Shown: in pieces, positions 43,141 to 52,002 of the stretch
How positions within the stretch are numbered: position 1 is the stretch's first letter
How the letters are laid out: every line of letters begins with the position of its first letter
From: Chitinophagaceae bacterium
GTDB lineage: Bacteria; Bacteroidota; Bacteroidia; Chitinophagales; Chitinophagaceae
Length of the DNA: 64,000 nt
Direction of reading: 5' to 3'
Assembly: GCA_019638595.1 (NCBI GenBank)
Contig: JAHBTJ010000013.1
Location: 1 to 64,000, forward strand
Notes under the pieces: generated by a model
Seen by the model: the letters and a program-made list of their open reading frames with translations, nothing else
Databases searched by the model: none
Told to the model about the DNA's origin: nothing
Position numbers and translations under genes: made by a program

Positions 43141-44451
43141 TTAATTGGATTGTTTTTGCTTTTCGTCACGTAAAAGCACTTGGTAGCCTGCTTTTACAGT
43201 TACTTTAATCAGCTTGACTTTTTTGCTGAACAAAGTCTTTGCAGCTTCTATACCTGCGCTTGCAGCCTGCGCTCCCCACGAAGGGTCAAGTGAAGTCAAG
43301 CCGATGGTTTGCATAGACCGGTCTGCGGACTGCTTTGCAACATCCCTGGTAATTGCACCGGGAATGTAAATGCCATCCAGTCCGTCCATATCGTACACCG
43401 CTAATTCAACTGGAAACAATGAATTATTATACCGCACACTGGTAATCTTGATACTTAATCTTTCACCACGGAGCGAAGCGATACCATATATGAAGTTGTC
43501 TTTAGGAATACGAACCCCGTTAATGAATACATCATTTACCAATCGCAATTTGACAGTGGAACCATCAACGATAGTCTGCGTTTCGTGTATGACCGCTTTT
43601 ATGGCGTTCTGTGAATCTTCGATAGCTGTTGCACCAGTGAACGAATAGAAGCCATTTGTTGAACCACCCGCAGGCAGGTCGGTGTTGAGCAATGTGATGT
43701 TGTTTTCTTTTGTTTTTGACGATACTGCGAATACCTGCCCTTTGTTTGCCTGGGAGGTCTGCTTCAATTTTTCCTGTACACGTTCAGGATATTGCACATC
43801 AAGTATCTTATCCAGCATTCCATTCAGTTGCTTCATTTCGGGATCTTCGCCAGCAGGTTGATTCATCATGTTCATCATTTGCTCCAGCCTGTCCACGTCT
43901 GACGAATTAACGGTTGCACTATTATTATTACCTCTGCCGGGAGTACGTTGATACATATCATAAGGATCATCTTCCATAGAAGCAGGTACAGGCTTGCTCA
44001 TCTCCCTGTCAAGCTCTGCCAGCTTTCGATATATCTTGTCCGTATGGGGATCATTACCCCCACGTCTACCGTAAAGAGAAGTGTTCAGCCCTCTTTCATC
44101 GGCAGGTAGTTGAAATGTGTCTTCTTTCCCTGACAGGTATTCATCCGTATCTGCTAATCCAATGTTCTTGTAGTTGGGATCATTCTTAACCAGTTCAAGA
44201 AATTTGATTGAATCCAGTTGCGCCTGATCGTAGTAACTCATTTTATCCATCGGCTTGTCATCTTTCAGGTTAGCGTCCGGCAGGTTAATGTTGAAGCCTT
44301 TTTTCACTGCTGCCTGCGCTTCAACTTTTTCAACTTTGCCACCGCCAAGCGCCCAGAATATCATGGTCATAAAAGGCAATGCGAGCATTGGCAATACCAG
44401 TAAGAACCTGCGCTGCCTAATCATTTTCGGAGTTTTCACTTGCTTTTCCAT
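43141..44451 (-). CDS. traM: Conjugative transfer protein TraM (VirB10-like)
   Basis: A 436-residue protein with a short cytoplasmic N-terminus (MEKQVKTPKMIRQRR), one membrane helix (FLLVLPMLALPFMTMIFWAL), a linker rich in D, N and P, and a C-terminal beta domain from about residue 260 (GTSLR-like SIKITSVRYNNSLFPVELAV, YDMDGLDGIYIPGAI). This is the VirB10-like scaffold spanning both membranes. It overlaps nothing but ends 29 bases before TraN and begins 2 bases after the TraL stop, as in the CTnDOT-type order. Confidence 0.9.
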   Translation of the reverse strand: MEKQVKTPKMIRQRRFLLVLPMLALPFMTMIFWALGGGKVEKVEAQAAVKKGFNINLPDANLKDDKPMDKMSYYDQAQLDSIKFLELVKNDPNYKNIGLADTDEYLSGKEDTFQLPADERGLNTSLYGRRGGNDPHTDKIYRKLAELDREMSKPVPASMEDDPYDMYQRTPGRGNNNSATVNSSDVDRLEQMMNMMNQPAGEDPEMKQLNGMLDKILDVQYPERVQEKLKQTSQANKGQVFAVSSKTKENNITLLNTDLPAGGSTNGFYSFTGATAIEDSQNAIKAVIHETQTIVDGSTVKLRLVNDVFINGVRIPKDNFIYGIASLRGERLSIKITSVRYNNSLFPVELAVYDMDGLDGIYIPGAITRDVAKQSADRSMQTIGLTSLDPSWGAQAASAGIEAAKTLFSKKVKLIKVTVKAGYQVLLRDEKQKQSN

Positions 44452-44453
44452 TT

Positions 44454-44936
44454 CTATTTTTGTTTTAATTGTTGATAATAATTTTCAATAAACCTCACAC
44501 TATCCATCAGTCCCGGACGATGGTTATTGATGCTGTCGTACAGGGCTTTTCCAGAAGGACTTCGCGCCAGGCTATCCATATACACCCTGAACTTTTTGAT
44601 GCGGCTGTATTCTGCCTCCGATACCTCGGCAGCGTCTGTTTTTGTTTCTCCTGTTTCAGTAGCGTGCTTCGGTTTTTTAATCGGCGTTATAGTGATTGAA
44701 TTGCCTTTCTTGCCCGTAAAAGCGTTCACCGCCAGATAAACACTGTATGAACTGGTGAACATCACAAAGAGCGCAAGCAGCACGAGCCATGTACGACGTG
44801 AGAATTTCTCCGTACGCTTCATCATCCAGCTTGCCCAGCCACCCTGCAAACGCTTATAGCCTGCCTCCATGCCTTTGCTAATCGCATTGGGCTTAGCTTC
44901 GGTATTGCCTTCTCTTCTTTTAGGAAATAGTTTCAT
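44454..44936 (-). CDS. traL: Conjugative transfer protein TraL
   Basis: A 160-residue single-pass membrane protein: basic N-terminus (KRREGNTEAKP), helix (TWLVLLALFVMFTSSYSVYL) and a periplasmic tail rich in K and E ending in a helical YMDSLARSPSGKALYDSINN segment. Its position between TraK and TraM fits TraL of Bacteroidetes transfer systems. It is longer than the usual ~100-130 residues because of the C-terminal extension. The role in the channel is not known. Confidence 0.75.
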   Translation of the reverse strand: MKLFPKRREGNTEAKPNAISKGMEAGYKRLQGGWASWMMKRTEKFSRRTWLVLLALFVMFTSSYSVYLAVNAFTGKKGNSITITPIKKPKHATETGETKTDAAEVSEAEYSRIKKFRVYMDSLARSPSGKALYDSINNHRPGLMDSVRFIENYYQQLKQK

Positions 44937-44947
44937 GATCTTTATTT

Positions 44948-45571
44948 TTATTGGCGCCTGCTTACTGTTTTTAAATCCCTGTTGTCAATCGTACTCCATC
45001 GTTCAATGAGAAAGCCATGCGGGTTATTGTCACTCCGTGATACATTTCGCAACGCTCCATCGGTTACCAGGCTGCGGGTTGTAATGCTGGTAGGGCGTAC
45101 AATGCTTTGTGTAGCGTAGCACCGGAATTTGTAGGGATACTCGTTTATATCTACCGCAACACTATCCACCACAATAGTCTGATTGACGTTGCCGGAAATA
45201 AGCCCGGCGTAATAGCCATTTTCTTTCAGATCATCGTAAGCACGTTTCGCACTTCCATCGGCCAGGTATAATGCTTTAGTGATATTTGCGGTAATGGCTT
45301 TGTCGTCAGGGTCAAGTGTGAAGAACAGCTTGTGAAATGTTTTTACGTGATCCTTTGCCTCAACAGGTATGTTATCTTTTCGCTCCGAAGCGTAGGCTTC
45401 CAGTGCCTTGCCGTTAGCGAGAATGTATATTTTGCTTTGCATCTGCGATACCAGACTGAAACTTTTGTACAATGCAAAACAGCAGATCAATACACAGCCG
45501 ATGATCACCACCAGGGTAAAGCTCCTGACGTGCCGGAATGCTGTATCAATATTTTTCATCTTTTTGAACAT
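44948..45571 (-). CDS. traK: Conjugative transfer protein TraK (VirB8-like)
   Basis: A 207-residue inner-membrane protein: short N-terminus, helix (FTLVVIIGCVLICCFALYKS) and a periplasmic VirB8-like domain with HVKTFHKLFFTLDPDD, DLKENGYYAGLISGNVNQTI and PYKFRCYATQSIVRPTSITT. The start ATG is preceded by AAAGGAGG four bases away, a Shine-Dalgarno site unlike most genes here. It lies between TraJ and TraL in the standard order. Confidence 0.88.
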   Translation of the reverse strand: MFKKMKNIDTAFRHVRSFTLVVIIGCVLICCFALYKSFSLVSQMQSKIYILANGKALEAYASERKDNIPVEAKDHVKTFHKLFFTLDPDDKAITANITKALYLADGSAKRAYDDLKENGYYAGLISGNVNQTIVVDSVAVDINEYPYKFRCYATQSIVRPTSITTRSLVTDGALRNVSRSDNNPHGFLIERWSTIDNRDLKTVSRRQ

Positions 45572-45589
45572 ATATCCTCCTTTAGATTA

Positions 45590-46801
45590 TTATGAATTGC
45601 CTTTTAGTTTATCGTTCATGTAACCAGAGTTTCCGCTACTGCTATCGCCGAAATAGGGATTAGATGAACCACTGCTTGCCATACCTTGCGACATGCGGTT
45701 TGCTGCACTGCCCATAGCATCCACAGCCATGCCTGCACCCGCAGATGCAGTGTTCACTACGGTTCTGGAAGAACTGCCGAATAAGCTGGTGACCTTATGA
45801 CCTAATGCGCCACCGCCACCAGCGTGAACGATATAATTAGCCACGGAGGGAACGGTAAAGTATCCGATGATGCCAATAATCATGAAGACCAGGTAGGCCA
45901 TATCCGTTCTGCTGAAGAATGTATCGCCGTAGTCTTGCACCTGCGATATATCCAGCTCCAGCATCTTTTCCTGTATTTTACCGATAATGCTGCCGAAGAT
46001 GTTTGCCACGGGCAACCATAAAAAGATGTTGATGTATCTTGCTATCCAAACCGTAAGCGTATGCTGAAAACCGTCGAATACTGCAATCCCGAACACCAGA
46101 GGCCCTAAGATGGCCAGTACGATTAGCTGAAACGTTCGTAGCGTATCTATACACAGAGATGCCGCTTCAAAGAGTACCCTTAACACTTCGCTCATCCATT
46201 CTTTTACAGAGTTGCGGAAATTGTAAGAGGCTTTAGACATGGCAAACTTGATGTCATTGCCAATGCCCTCGAAAAAGCCTTCCTCTGAAGGGTCTTCGTT
46301 ATCATGCGTGTACTTATACCATTTATCCCTGTCGCCGCTGCCACTTTCGCCCACATACATTTGCCATACATCTGTTTTCTTGATGGCTTCTTCTTTTTTC
46401 TGCAAGAGAACTGCAATAGCCTTATCGGAACCTTCCACCATAGCAGCGGTTGCAGTTACCGTAGGCTTCATCACACCGTTAATCACACCAAGAACGACGG
46501 TTGGAAAAAATAACACGCAGAAGCCAATCACGAAGGGACGAAAGAGCGGATAGAAGTCAATAGGCTCTGCTCTTGACAGGTGTCCCCATACACGGGAGGC
46601 GATATACCACATAGCTGCAAAGCCTGCTAATCCTTGTCCTACGCCGATTAACTGGCTGCACAGAGGCATCATCTCATCATACAGTTGCTCCAGTACACCA
46701 TGCAAGCCTTTCATTTCATCGGCTATTCCCTGCGCATGGCTTATAAAAGGCAATATCAAACCCACTGCCGCCAGCCAGACGGCCTTTCTACACTTTGCCA
46801 T
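45590..46801 (-). CDS. traJ: Conjugative transfer protein TraJ (VirB6-like)
   Basis: A 403-residue polytopic inner-membrane protein with a cleavable-looking N-terminus (LILPFISHAQGIADEMK) and several helices: GFAAMWYIASRVW, FVIGFCVLFFPTVVLGVI, LIVLAILGPLVFGIAVFDGF and YLVFMIIGIIGYFTVPSVAN. The C-terminus is Gly/Ser/Ala-rich. This fits the VirB6-like translocation-channel component. It follows the TraI-like genes and precedes TraK by 18 bases. Confidence 0.88.
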   Translation of the reverse strand: MAKCRKAVWLAAVGLILPFISHAQGIADEMKGLHGVLEQLYDEMMPLCSQLIGVGQGLAGFAAMWYIASRVWGHLSRAEPIDFYPLFRPFVIGFCVLFFPTVVLGVINGVMKPTVTATAAMVEGSDKAIAVLLQKKEEAIKKTDVWQMYVGESGSGDRDKWYKYTHDNEDPSEEGFFEGIGNDIKFAMSKASYNFRNSVKEWMSEVLRVLFEAASLCIDTLRTFQLIVLAILGPLVFGIAVFDGFQHTLTVWIARYINIFLWLPVANIFGSIIGKIQEKMLELDISQVQDYGDTFFSRTDMAYLVFMIIGIIGYFTVPSVANYIVHAGGGGALGHKVTSLFGSSSRTVVNTASAGAGMAVDAMGSAANRMSQGMASSGSSNPYFGDSSSGNSGYMNDKLKGNS

Positions 46802-46811
46802 ATTTATCTGT

Positions 46812-47450
46812 TTAATTGTTTAACCCATAGATTTTTCGGATGGTCTGTGCGTCGTTGCGCTCCTTCGCCCTTTGCACTGCCAGTATTGTAGTATTGTTAT
46901 TAAAATGCCGTAGGAACATCAGTTTATCCTGCATGTCTGCATATATCCGGTCAATGGCCTGCAAGCGTTCATTATCGCTCATACGAGCTTTGCCTGCCGT
47001 GATTACCGTAAGCAACTCATCGAGGTTGCGCAGACTTTCTTTAAACAGATTATCATATACACGACCCAAATAAGCCAGCTCATCTGCATTGAAATTGTTG
47101 TCCTGCCGGAAGCGTTCATAAGCCTTACGGTATTCTTTAACCAGAATGATCTGGTAATTGGTAATGTCTGCCACACGCCGGTAATTGCGTACCGCCGGAC
47201 TTACCTCCATCAAGCCATCAAGAAAAGCCTTATGCAAACTGAAGTTGCCTTCTGAAATATTCTTGATAGTGTTATATCCTCCGCTAAGAATTTCGTAGCC
47301 TTTCTTCATGTCGCTAAGTATTTGCTTGAATTGCGCCAGTTTCTCAATATTGAGTATGAGCTGCGCTATCTCATCTGCCTGCGCAGATGCACGAAAGGCA
47401 GGCAATATGCCCAGGAAGGATAGCGATATCAGTATGATCAGCTTTTTCAT
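46812..47450 (-). CDS. TraI/VirB5-like secreted coiled-coil protein, copy 1
   Basis: A 212-residue secreted protein (signal to FRASAQ) that is helical throughout: QILSDMKKGYEILSGGYNTI, EGNFSLHKAFLDGLMEVSP, FNADELAYLGRVYDNLFKES and AIDRIYADMQDKLMFLRHFN. These match the DUF4141-type TraI of Bacteroidetes transposons, thought to be VirB5-like minor pilus proteins. It starts 2 bases after the stop of copy 2, and TraJ follows after 10 bases. It shares layout and motifs with copies 2 and 3, so the gene has been duplicated in tandem. Confidence 0.78.
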   Translation of the reverse strand: MKKLIILISLSFLGILPAFRASAQADEIAQLILNIEKLAQFKQILSDMKKGYEILSGGYNTIKNISEGNFSLHKAFLDGLMEVSPAVRNYRRVADITNYQIILVKEYRKAYERFRQDNNFNADELAYLGRVYDNLFKESLRNLDELLTVITAGKARMSDNERLQAIDRIYADMQDKLMFLRHFNNNTTILAVQRAKERNDAQTIRKIYGLNN

Positions 47451-47452
47451 AG

Positions 47453-48103
47453 TTACTCGTTTTTAATGCCCTGTAATACACGGCTGGTTTGTACATCTGT
47501 TTTTTCTTTGATTCTGGATGCAGCAAGCGATTTTGCATCGTTGGAAAAACTTTGCGAGAAAGTGTATTTGTCCTGCATGTCCAGATACAACTTATCAATC
47601 CTTGCAATGCGCTCATCGTCCTTCATTTCCAGTTTGCTATCTGTTGTAATCGTAATCAGCTCGTCAAGACTTTTATCGCAGTCGTCCAACAACCGACCAA
47701 AGACCCTTCTGATGTAGGCCAGCTCATCGTTGCTAAAGGCGTCGCTGCTGTTAAGCCTGCCGTAAGTGCGGTTGTAGTTTTGTACAATTTTTACCTGTAA
47801 GGCGATTATATCCGCAACCTTTGCATACCGCCTGATTTCCGGGTTCACGGACTTCAAAGAATTTAGGTAATCCGTGTGCAGGTTAAATTCTCCCCTGGTG
47901 AAGCCGCCGATAGTGTTCAACCCATCTTTGGCTATGTTGTAGCCCTTTTTAGCATAGCCGATATACACCTGGAGCGCAGCAATTTGCTGAAGCAGGTATT
48001 TCTTTTGTGTCTTCTTTTGCTGAAACCATTCTGCAAAAGTTTGTGCTTGCAGGTTACTCCCTGCCGACACAACCAGCAATAGAAACAAGAGTATCTTTTT
48101 CAT
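47453..48103 (-). CDS. TraI/VirB5-like secreted coiled-coil protein, copy 2
   Basis: A 216-residue secreted protein (signal MKKILLFLLLVVSAG, cut near NLQAQ). Helical motifs parallel copy 1: YIGYAKKGYNIAKDGLNTIG, RGEFNLHTDYLNSLKSVNP, FSNDELAYIRRVFGRLLDDC, ARIDKLYLDMQDKYTFSQSF. The start at 48103 is preferred over one at 48127, which would lie inside the upstream gene and spoil the signal peptide. It is the middle copy of three. Confidence 0.75.
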   Translation of the reverse strand: MKKILLFLLLVVSAGSNLQAQTFAEWFQQKKTQKKYLLQQIAALQVYIGYAKKGYNIAKDGLNTIGGFTRGEFNLHTDYLNSLKSVNPEIRRYAKVADIIALQVKIVQNYNRTYGRLNSSDAFSNDELAYIRRVFGRLLDDCDKSLDELITITTDSKLEMKDDERIARIDKLYLDMQDKYTFSQSFSNDAKSLAASRIKEKTDVQTSRVLQGIKNE

Positions 48104-48113
48104 ACGTTCTGAT

Positions 48114-48788
48114 TTAAGGAAGTCCATATAATTTTTTTACTGCCTGCACTTCGGTTTCGGTTTTAGCACGCTGAAGGCTTAGTAAAGTATTCTGCCTGTT
48201 GAACTGCACCAGATCCGAATAATTGACATCTACCTGGTCGGCTGCGTTGTTAATCAGCTCCAGCCTTTTGGCATCGCTCATTTTTGTAGTGAAGGATTTT
48301 ATGATGAGGCTGATCTGGTCAATGTTCTTCAGGCTTTCGTCAAGAATGCCTGAATACACTTTTTCCATGTAAAAAATTTCCTCTACAGTAAAATGACTGT
48401 CCTGCCGGATCAGCGACCATGAGCGTTTGTATTCATCTACAAGGCGTAATTGTTTCTTTGTAATATCCCGGATGCGCTGGTAGTAGGATATAATGGATTT
48501 AACTTTAGCCAGTTCCTCATAGTATTTCCGGTATTGCTCTTTTTGCTTTTCCGTCCAGTCCGAAATCTCATCCAGTTTTAATTTGGATAAAGTATTCTCT
48601 AAGGTTTTCTGAGCGTTTTGCAGCCATATCGTTTTATTCTGCAATCGCTGAATTTGCAGGTCAATTGCCTTGATCACTTTTTTGACGGCAGCTTTTACTA
48701 CAACCCAAACCACTGCGTGGCTTTGTTGCGTGGGTGCTACCACCAGTAACATGGTAGCTAACATTGTGATGAACCATATCTTTTTCAT
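48114..48788 (-). CDS. TraI/VirB5-like secreted coiled-coil protein, copy 3 (divergent)
   Basis: A 224-residue secreted protein (signal MKKIWFITMLATMLLVVAP, cut near QQSHA). Long helices include VIKAIDLQIQRLQNKTIWLQ and EKQKEQYRKYYEELAKVKSI. The second half resembles the other copies: FTVEEIFYMEKVYSGILDES, TTKMSDAKRLELINNAADQV, and an SLQRAKTETEVQAVKKLYG tail that parallels copy 1's AVQRAKERNDAQTIRKIYG. The conserved GxFxLH block of copies 1 and 2 is absent, so this copy has diverged most. Confidence 0.7.
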   Translation of the reverse strand: MKKIWFITMLATMLLVVAPTQQSHAVVWVVVKAAVKKVIKAIDLQIQRLQNKTIWLQNAQKTLENTLSKLKLDEISDWTEKQKEQYRKYYEELAKVKSIISYYQRIRDITKKQLRLVDEYKRSWSLIRQDSHFTVEEIFYMEKVYSGILDESLKNIDQISLIIKSFTTKMSDAKRLELINNAADQVDVNYSDLVQFNRQNTLLSLQRAKTETEVQAVKKLYGLP

Positions 48789-48791
48789 GCC

Positions 48792-49181
48792 TTATAGATT
48801 TTTAATAAATAATTCAATCGTTGTCTTTCCCTGCTCCGTCAGTGCTTCGAGGTACAGTGATTTTGAAACTGTCTCGAAAACGCAATACCGATCTCCGCCT
48901 ATTTCAATGAGGTGGCCGTTGGAATGCCAACCATAGGTAGCCAACCATGTTTCTTCAGATTCAGGAGTGTTACTTACATATTCTGTTCGAGTAACCTGGT
49001 AGAAGCTGCCACAGGGCTTTATGGTAAGGGTGGCATCTACTCCTGCAATCTTTTCATTTTGCGGCGGCTGTCTTACATATATGCCTTCCATCATAGAGAG
49101 CGTAGCATGGTGCTGCCTCCCGAAGTGAAGTATCATTTTAACGGCTACGTGTAGGTCATATATCAGTTTATTCAGTTTCAT
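48792..49181 (-). CDS. ICE hypothetical protein
   Basis: A 129-residue soluble protein, MKLNKLIYDLHVAVKMILHF then a beta-rich part (ATLTIKPCGSFYQVTRTEYV, HLIEIGGDRYCVFETVSKSL) and an amphipathic end (LTEQGKTTIELFIKNL). No signal peptide or membrane helix. It is placed between TraG and the TraI copies with gaps of 11 and 3 bases, so it is co-translated with the transfer genes. Family not recognised. Confidence 0.65.
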   Translation of the reverse strand: MKLNKLIYDLHVAVKMILHFGRQHHATLSMMEGIYVRQPPQNEKIAGVDATLTIKPCGSFYQVTRTEYVSNTPESEETWLATYGWHSNGHLIEIGGDRYCVFETVSKSLYLEALTEQGKTTIELFIKNL

Positions 49182-49192
49182 TGAGTAGATGT

Positions 49193-51661
49193 TTAGCTTT
49201 TATTTCTTATTTCTTCTGCCATTGCCGCAATGCCTTTGCGGATGTCGCCATCAAACTTTGCAGCATATTCCATCAGTTTTACCTTTTCTGTTTGCTCGGT
49301 AGTATAGGCGAGATATTCCTCCAGGCTTACTTCTGTACGGTACACTTTGCTTAGCATACCTCCGAGGCTGATGAAAACCTCCTTGTATTTCTTGGTGGGA
49401 TCATTAGCCTTGTTAACGGACAGCACCAACGCCTTTTCCTTTTCTGTTAGTCCCAACAATTCCTGTATCTGGTCAAACTTGTTCTGATATTTACTTTGGT
49501 CAAGCAGTATCTTGCAATCGCTGTTGTTAATGATGGCCTGCTTTACCACCGGAGAAGAAATAATATCTTCCACTTCCTGCGTTACCACTATCGCTTCTCC
49601 GAAAAATTTCCTTACGGTTTTGAATAAGTATTTTATGTATTCGGCAAAGCCTTCTTTCATGAGAGCTTTCCAGGCTTCTTCAATCAATATCATTTTCCGG
49701 ATGCCCTTCATCTTCCTCATTTTGTTGATGAAGACTTCCATGATGATGATCGTTACGACAGGAAATAAAATCGGGTGATCCTTGATATTGTCCAGCTCGA
49801 ATACTATAAACCGTTCCTGTAATAAGTTCAGGTTTTCGGTTGCGTTGAGGAGATAATCAAATTCGCCACCTTCATAGTAAGGGCGAAGCACGTAGAGGAA
49901 GTTATTTATATCAAAATCCTTTTCTTTCACCCGGTCACCTTCCAGCACCTGCGTGTACTCGTCCCTCAGAAAAGCGTAAAAGCTGTTGAAGCAGGGAAAC
50001 ACTTTGGTATTCTTTTCCAGATAGCTGTAATAACCTCCGATAGCATTGGACAAGGCTACATACTCACTGCGCTTAAATTCCTCATCATCTTTTTTCCATA
50101 ATGCCAGGAGCAGGGTTTTAATGCTTTCCTTTTTTTCGGTATCAAGGCTATCGCCTTCGCCTATAAAAAAGGGATTGAAGCGGATGGGATTGTCTTCACT
50201 ATAGGTAAAATAGTAGCCATTCACCATATCGCACAGTCCCTTGTAGCTGTGCCCTACGTCCACCAGCACGATATGCGTGCCCTGCTCGTAATAGCTGCGT
50301 ACCATGTGGTTGGTAAAAAAGCTCTTACCGGAACCACTGGGGCCAAGTATGAATTTATTCCTGTTTGTGCAAATGCCCATTTTCATAGGCTCATCGCTGA
50401 TGTCCACATGAACAGGTTTGCCGGTGAGCCTGTCACCCATGCGAATACCTACGGGGCTTACTGAAGAACGATACCCCGTTTCCAGGTTCAGAAAGCAGGT
50501 AGCCTGTTCCGCAAACGTGTCGAAGGTGTCGTTCATGGGAAAGTCTGCGGCGTTACCGGGAATACCCGCCCAGAATATCTGCGGTGCGCCGATAGTTTCC
50601 TGTTTCGCTACTGCATCCATCTGTGCCAATGCAGAGGACACCATATTCTTCAGGTCCTTCAGTTCTTCCTTGTTATCTGTCCATACCAGTACATTGAAAT
50701 GCGATTTAACCGGAAGGCGCTGTTGGCTGATTGCTTCGTTCAGGAAATCATTGGTAGCGTCCCTTGCAATCAAATTCTCCCTGCTGTACGCCGAAAGGGA
50801 TTGCAGCCGTAATCTTTTGCTTTCCAGCTTTTGAATGGCTTTTTGCGCATCTTCAATAAAGAGATATTGATTATAGATGTGATTGCAGGGTAGAAGTTGT
50901 CCTAACGTAGAAGCAAAGCCAACGCTGAACTTTGTTTTATCGGTACTGTATTTGTCGTAATTGATACGGCTACCGCACAGTGCAGGAAGATCTGCGGCAT
51001 CTCCCAGCGTATAGAGCTGACAATACTTGTCACCCACACGCATTCCTTCATCAAAACTGATGTCAGCCATCAGGAAACTATCGTTTCGCTCGGACAGATA
51101 GCAATACTGCTCTATCAAACCCATCTTACAGCTATGGCTCCGCAGCTCTTTTTCTTTAAGCCTTGTCAGCTTCACGAAACCGCTGTCTTCCATAATGCGC
51201 TTGAACTGACCCGCACTGTCCAGAAAGTCCTGCAACAGTTGCGGCTTTAAAGTTTCTTCCGGCACTATGGATTTGCGCAGGAGGCTTGAAAACATGGAGC
51301 TGGCTGTTTTACGTCCTTCAGGCTTTTTGGTGAGCATGATGTAGCAGCTATGCGCCAGGAAGGGGCGCTCGTTGAAGAACCGCTCACTGGCCCGACTAAG
51401 GAAGCTGGTATCTTCCTTTGTAAAGTCCGGCTTATGGCTGCTATCCAAAAACCAATCCTGCTTGTGGAATACGCTGTATTTGGGCAGTAGCTTGATTGCT
51501 TTTATCCATGCCTGGTGAAAGGCTTCGTATTCCTGATCGGAAAGCGAAAAGATTTCCGGCAGGTCTGCTTTAAAGACAACCGTCATGTCGCCTTGCTTGC
51601 TTAGGATGCAGTCATGCTCTACATCCATTATTGGTAAAATATCATCCAACACTTTTTCCAT
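49193..51661 (-). CDS. traG: Conjugative transfer ATPase TraG (VirB4-like)
   Basis: An 822-residue ATPase that powers the mating channel at the inner membrane. Walker A GPSGSGKSFFTNH lies near residue 440, followed by VLVDVGHSYKGLCDMVNGYY. The Walker B region MILIEEAWKALMKEGFAEYI lies near 660 and VTQEVEDI shortly after. The N-terminal half (CILSKQGDMTVVFKADLPEI, QLLPCNHIYNQYLF) is the usual VirB4 domain of Bacteroidetes TraG. The ATG at 51661 (MEKVLDDILPIMDVEH) is chosen over a GTG at 51685. Confidence 0.94.
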   Translation of the reverse strand: MEKVLDDILPIMDVEHDCILSKQGDMTVVFKADLPEIFSLSDQEYEAFHQAWIKAIKLLPKYSVFHKQDWFLDSSHKPDFTKEDTSFLSRASERFFNERPFLAHSCYIMLTKKPEGRKTASSMFSSLLRKSIVPEETLKPQLLQDFLDSAGQFKRIMEDSGFVKLTRLKEKELRSHSCKMGLIEQYCYLSERNDSFLMADISFDEGMRVGDKYCQLYTLGDAADLPALCGSRINYDKYSTDKTKFSVGFASTLGQLLPCNHIYNQYLFIEDAQKAIQKLESKRLRLQSLSAYSRENLIARDATNDFLNEAISQQRLPVKSHFNVLVWTDNKEELKDLKNMVSSALAQMDAVAKQETIGAPQIFWAGIPGNAADFPMNDTFDTFAEQATCFLNLETGYRSSVSPVGIRMGDRLTGKPVHVDISDEPMKMGICTNRNKFILGPSGSGKSFFTNHMVRSYYEQGTHIVLVDVGHSYKGLCDMVNGYYFTYSEDNPIRFNPFFIGEGDSLDTEKKESIKTLLLALWKKDDEEFKRSEYVALSNAIGGYYSYLEKNTKVFPCFNSFYAFLRDEYTQVLEGDRVKEKDFDINNFLYVLRPYYEGGEFDYLLNATENLNLLQERFIVFELDNIKDHPILFPVVTIIIMEVFINKMRKMKGIRKMILIEEAWKALMKEGFAEYIKYLFKTVRKFFGEAIVVTQEVEDIISSPVVKQAIINNSDCKILLDQSKYQNKFDQIQELLGLTEKEKALVLSVNKANDPTKKYKEVFISLGGMLSKVYRTEVSLEEYLAYTTEQTEKVKLMEYAAKFDGDIRKGIAAMAEEIRNKS

Positions 51662-51711
51662 CTCACTTTTTTTACCTGTTATCACTTCAATGCACTCATG
51701 GCATTGTTACC

Positions 51712-51999
51712 TCATAGCTTTGGACCTCTACGCTGCCGCTGGCCGGTCTTCCGGCTTTCATCTGCTTGTTTGGATTGCTGCTGTTTTTTTATATTCTCTT
51801 TTATAGTTTGTTCAATGCCGGTTTCTTTCCAGTCAATAATCTTCGCCTCAAAATGAGATTTGATGTTCTTTAGCTTCAACCCGTCTGTTTCGTCCCAACC
51901 TCCTTTTCTATTGAAGCCTACCGGGTCTAATACTATTTCGTGCGGAAAGGAAATAACAATAAGGTCTTTAGGAATGGAGGTGAGGTTTTCATAGTCCAA
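51712..51999 (-). CDS. ICE hypothetical protein (small, basic tail)
   Basis: A 95-residue soluble protein: MDYENLTSIPKDLIVISFPH, then EIVLDPVGFNRKGGWDE, and a Q/K/R-rich tail ending RQRRGPKL. The LDPVG segment also occurs in the next protein (52003), suggesting a shared motif. It lies between TraG and the 52003 gene. Family not recognised; the tail could bind nucleic acid. Confidence 0.6.
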   Translation of the reverse strand: MDYENLTSIPKDLIVISFPHEIVLDPVGFNRKGGWDETDGLKLKNIKSHFEAKIIDWKETGIEQTIKENIKKQQQSKQADESRKTGQRQRRGPKL

Positions 52000-52002
52000 T
52001 TC

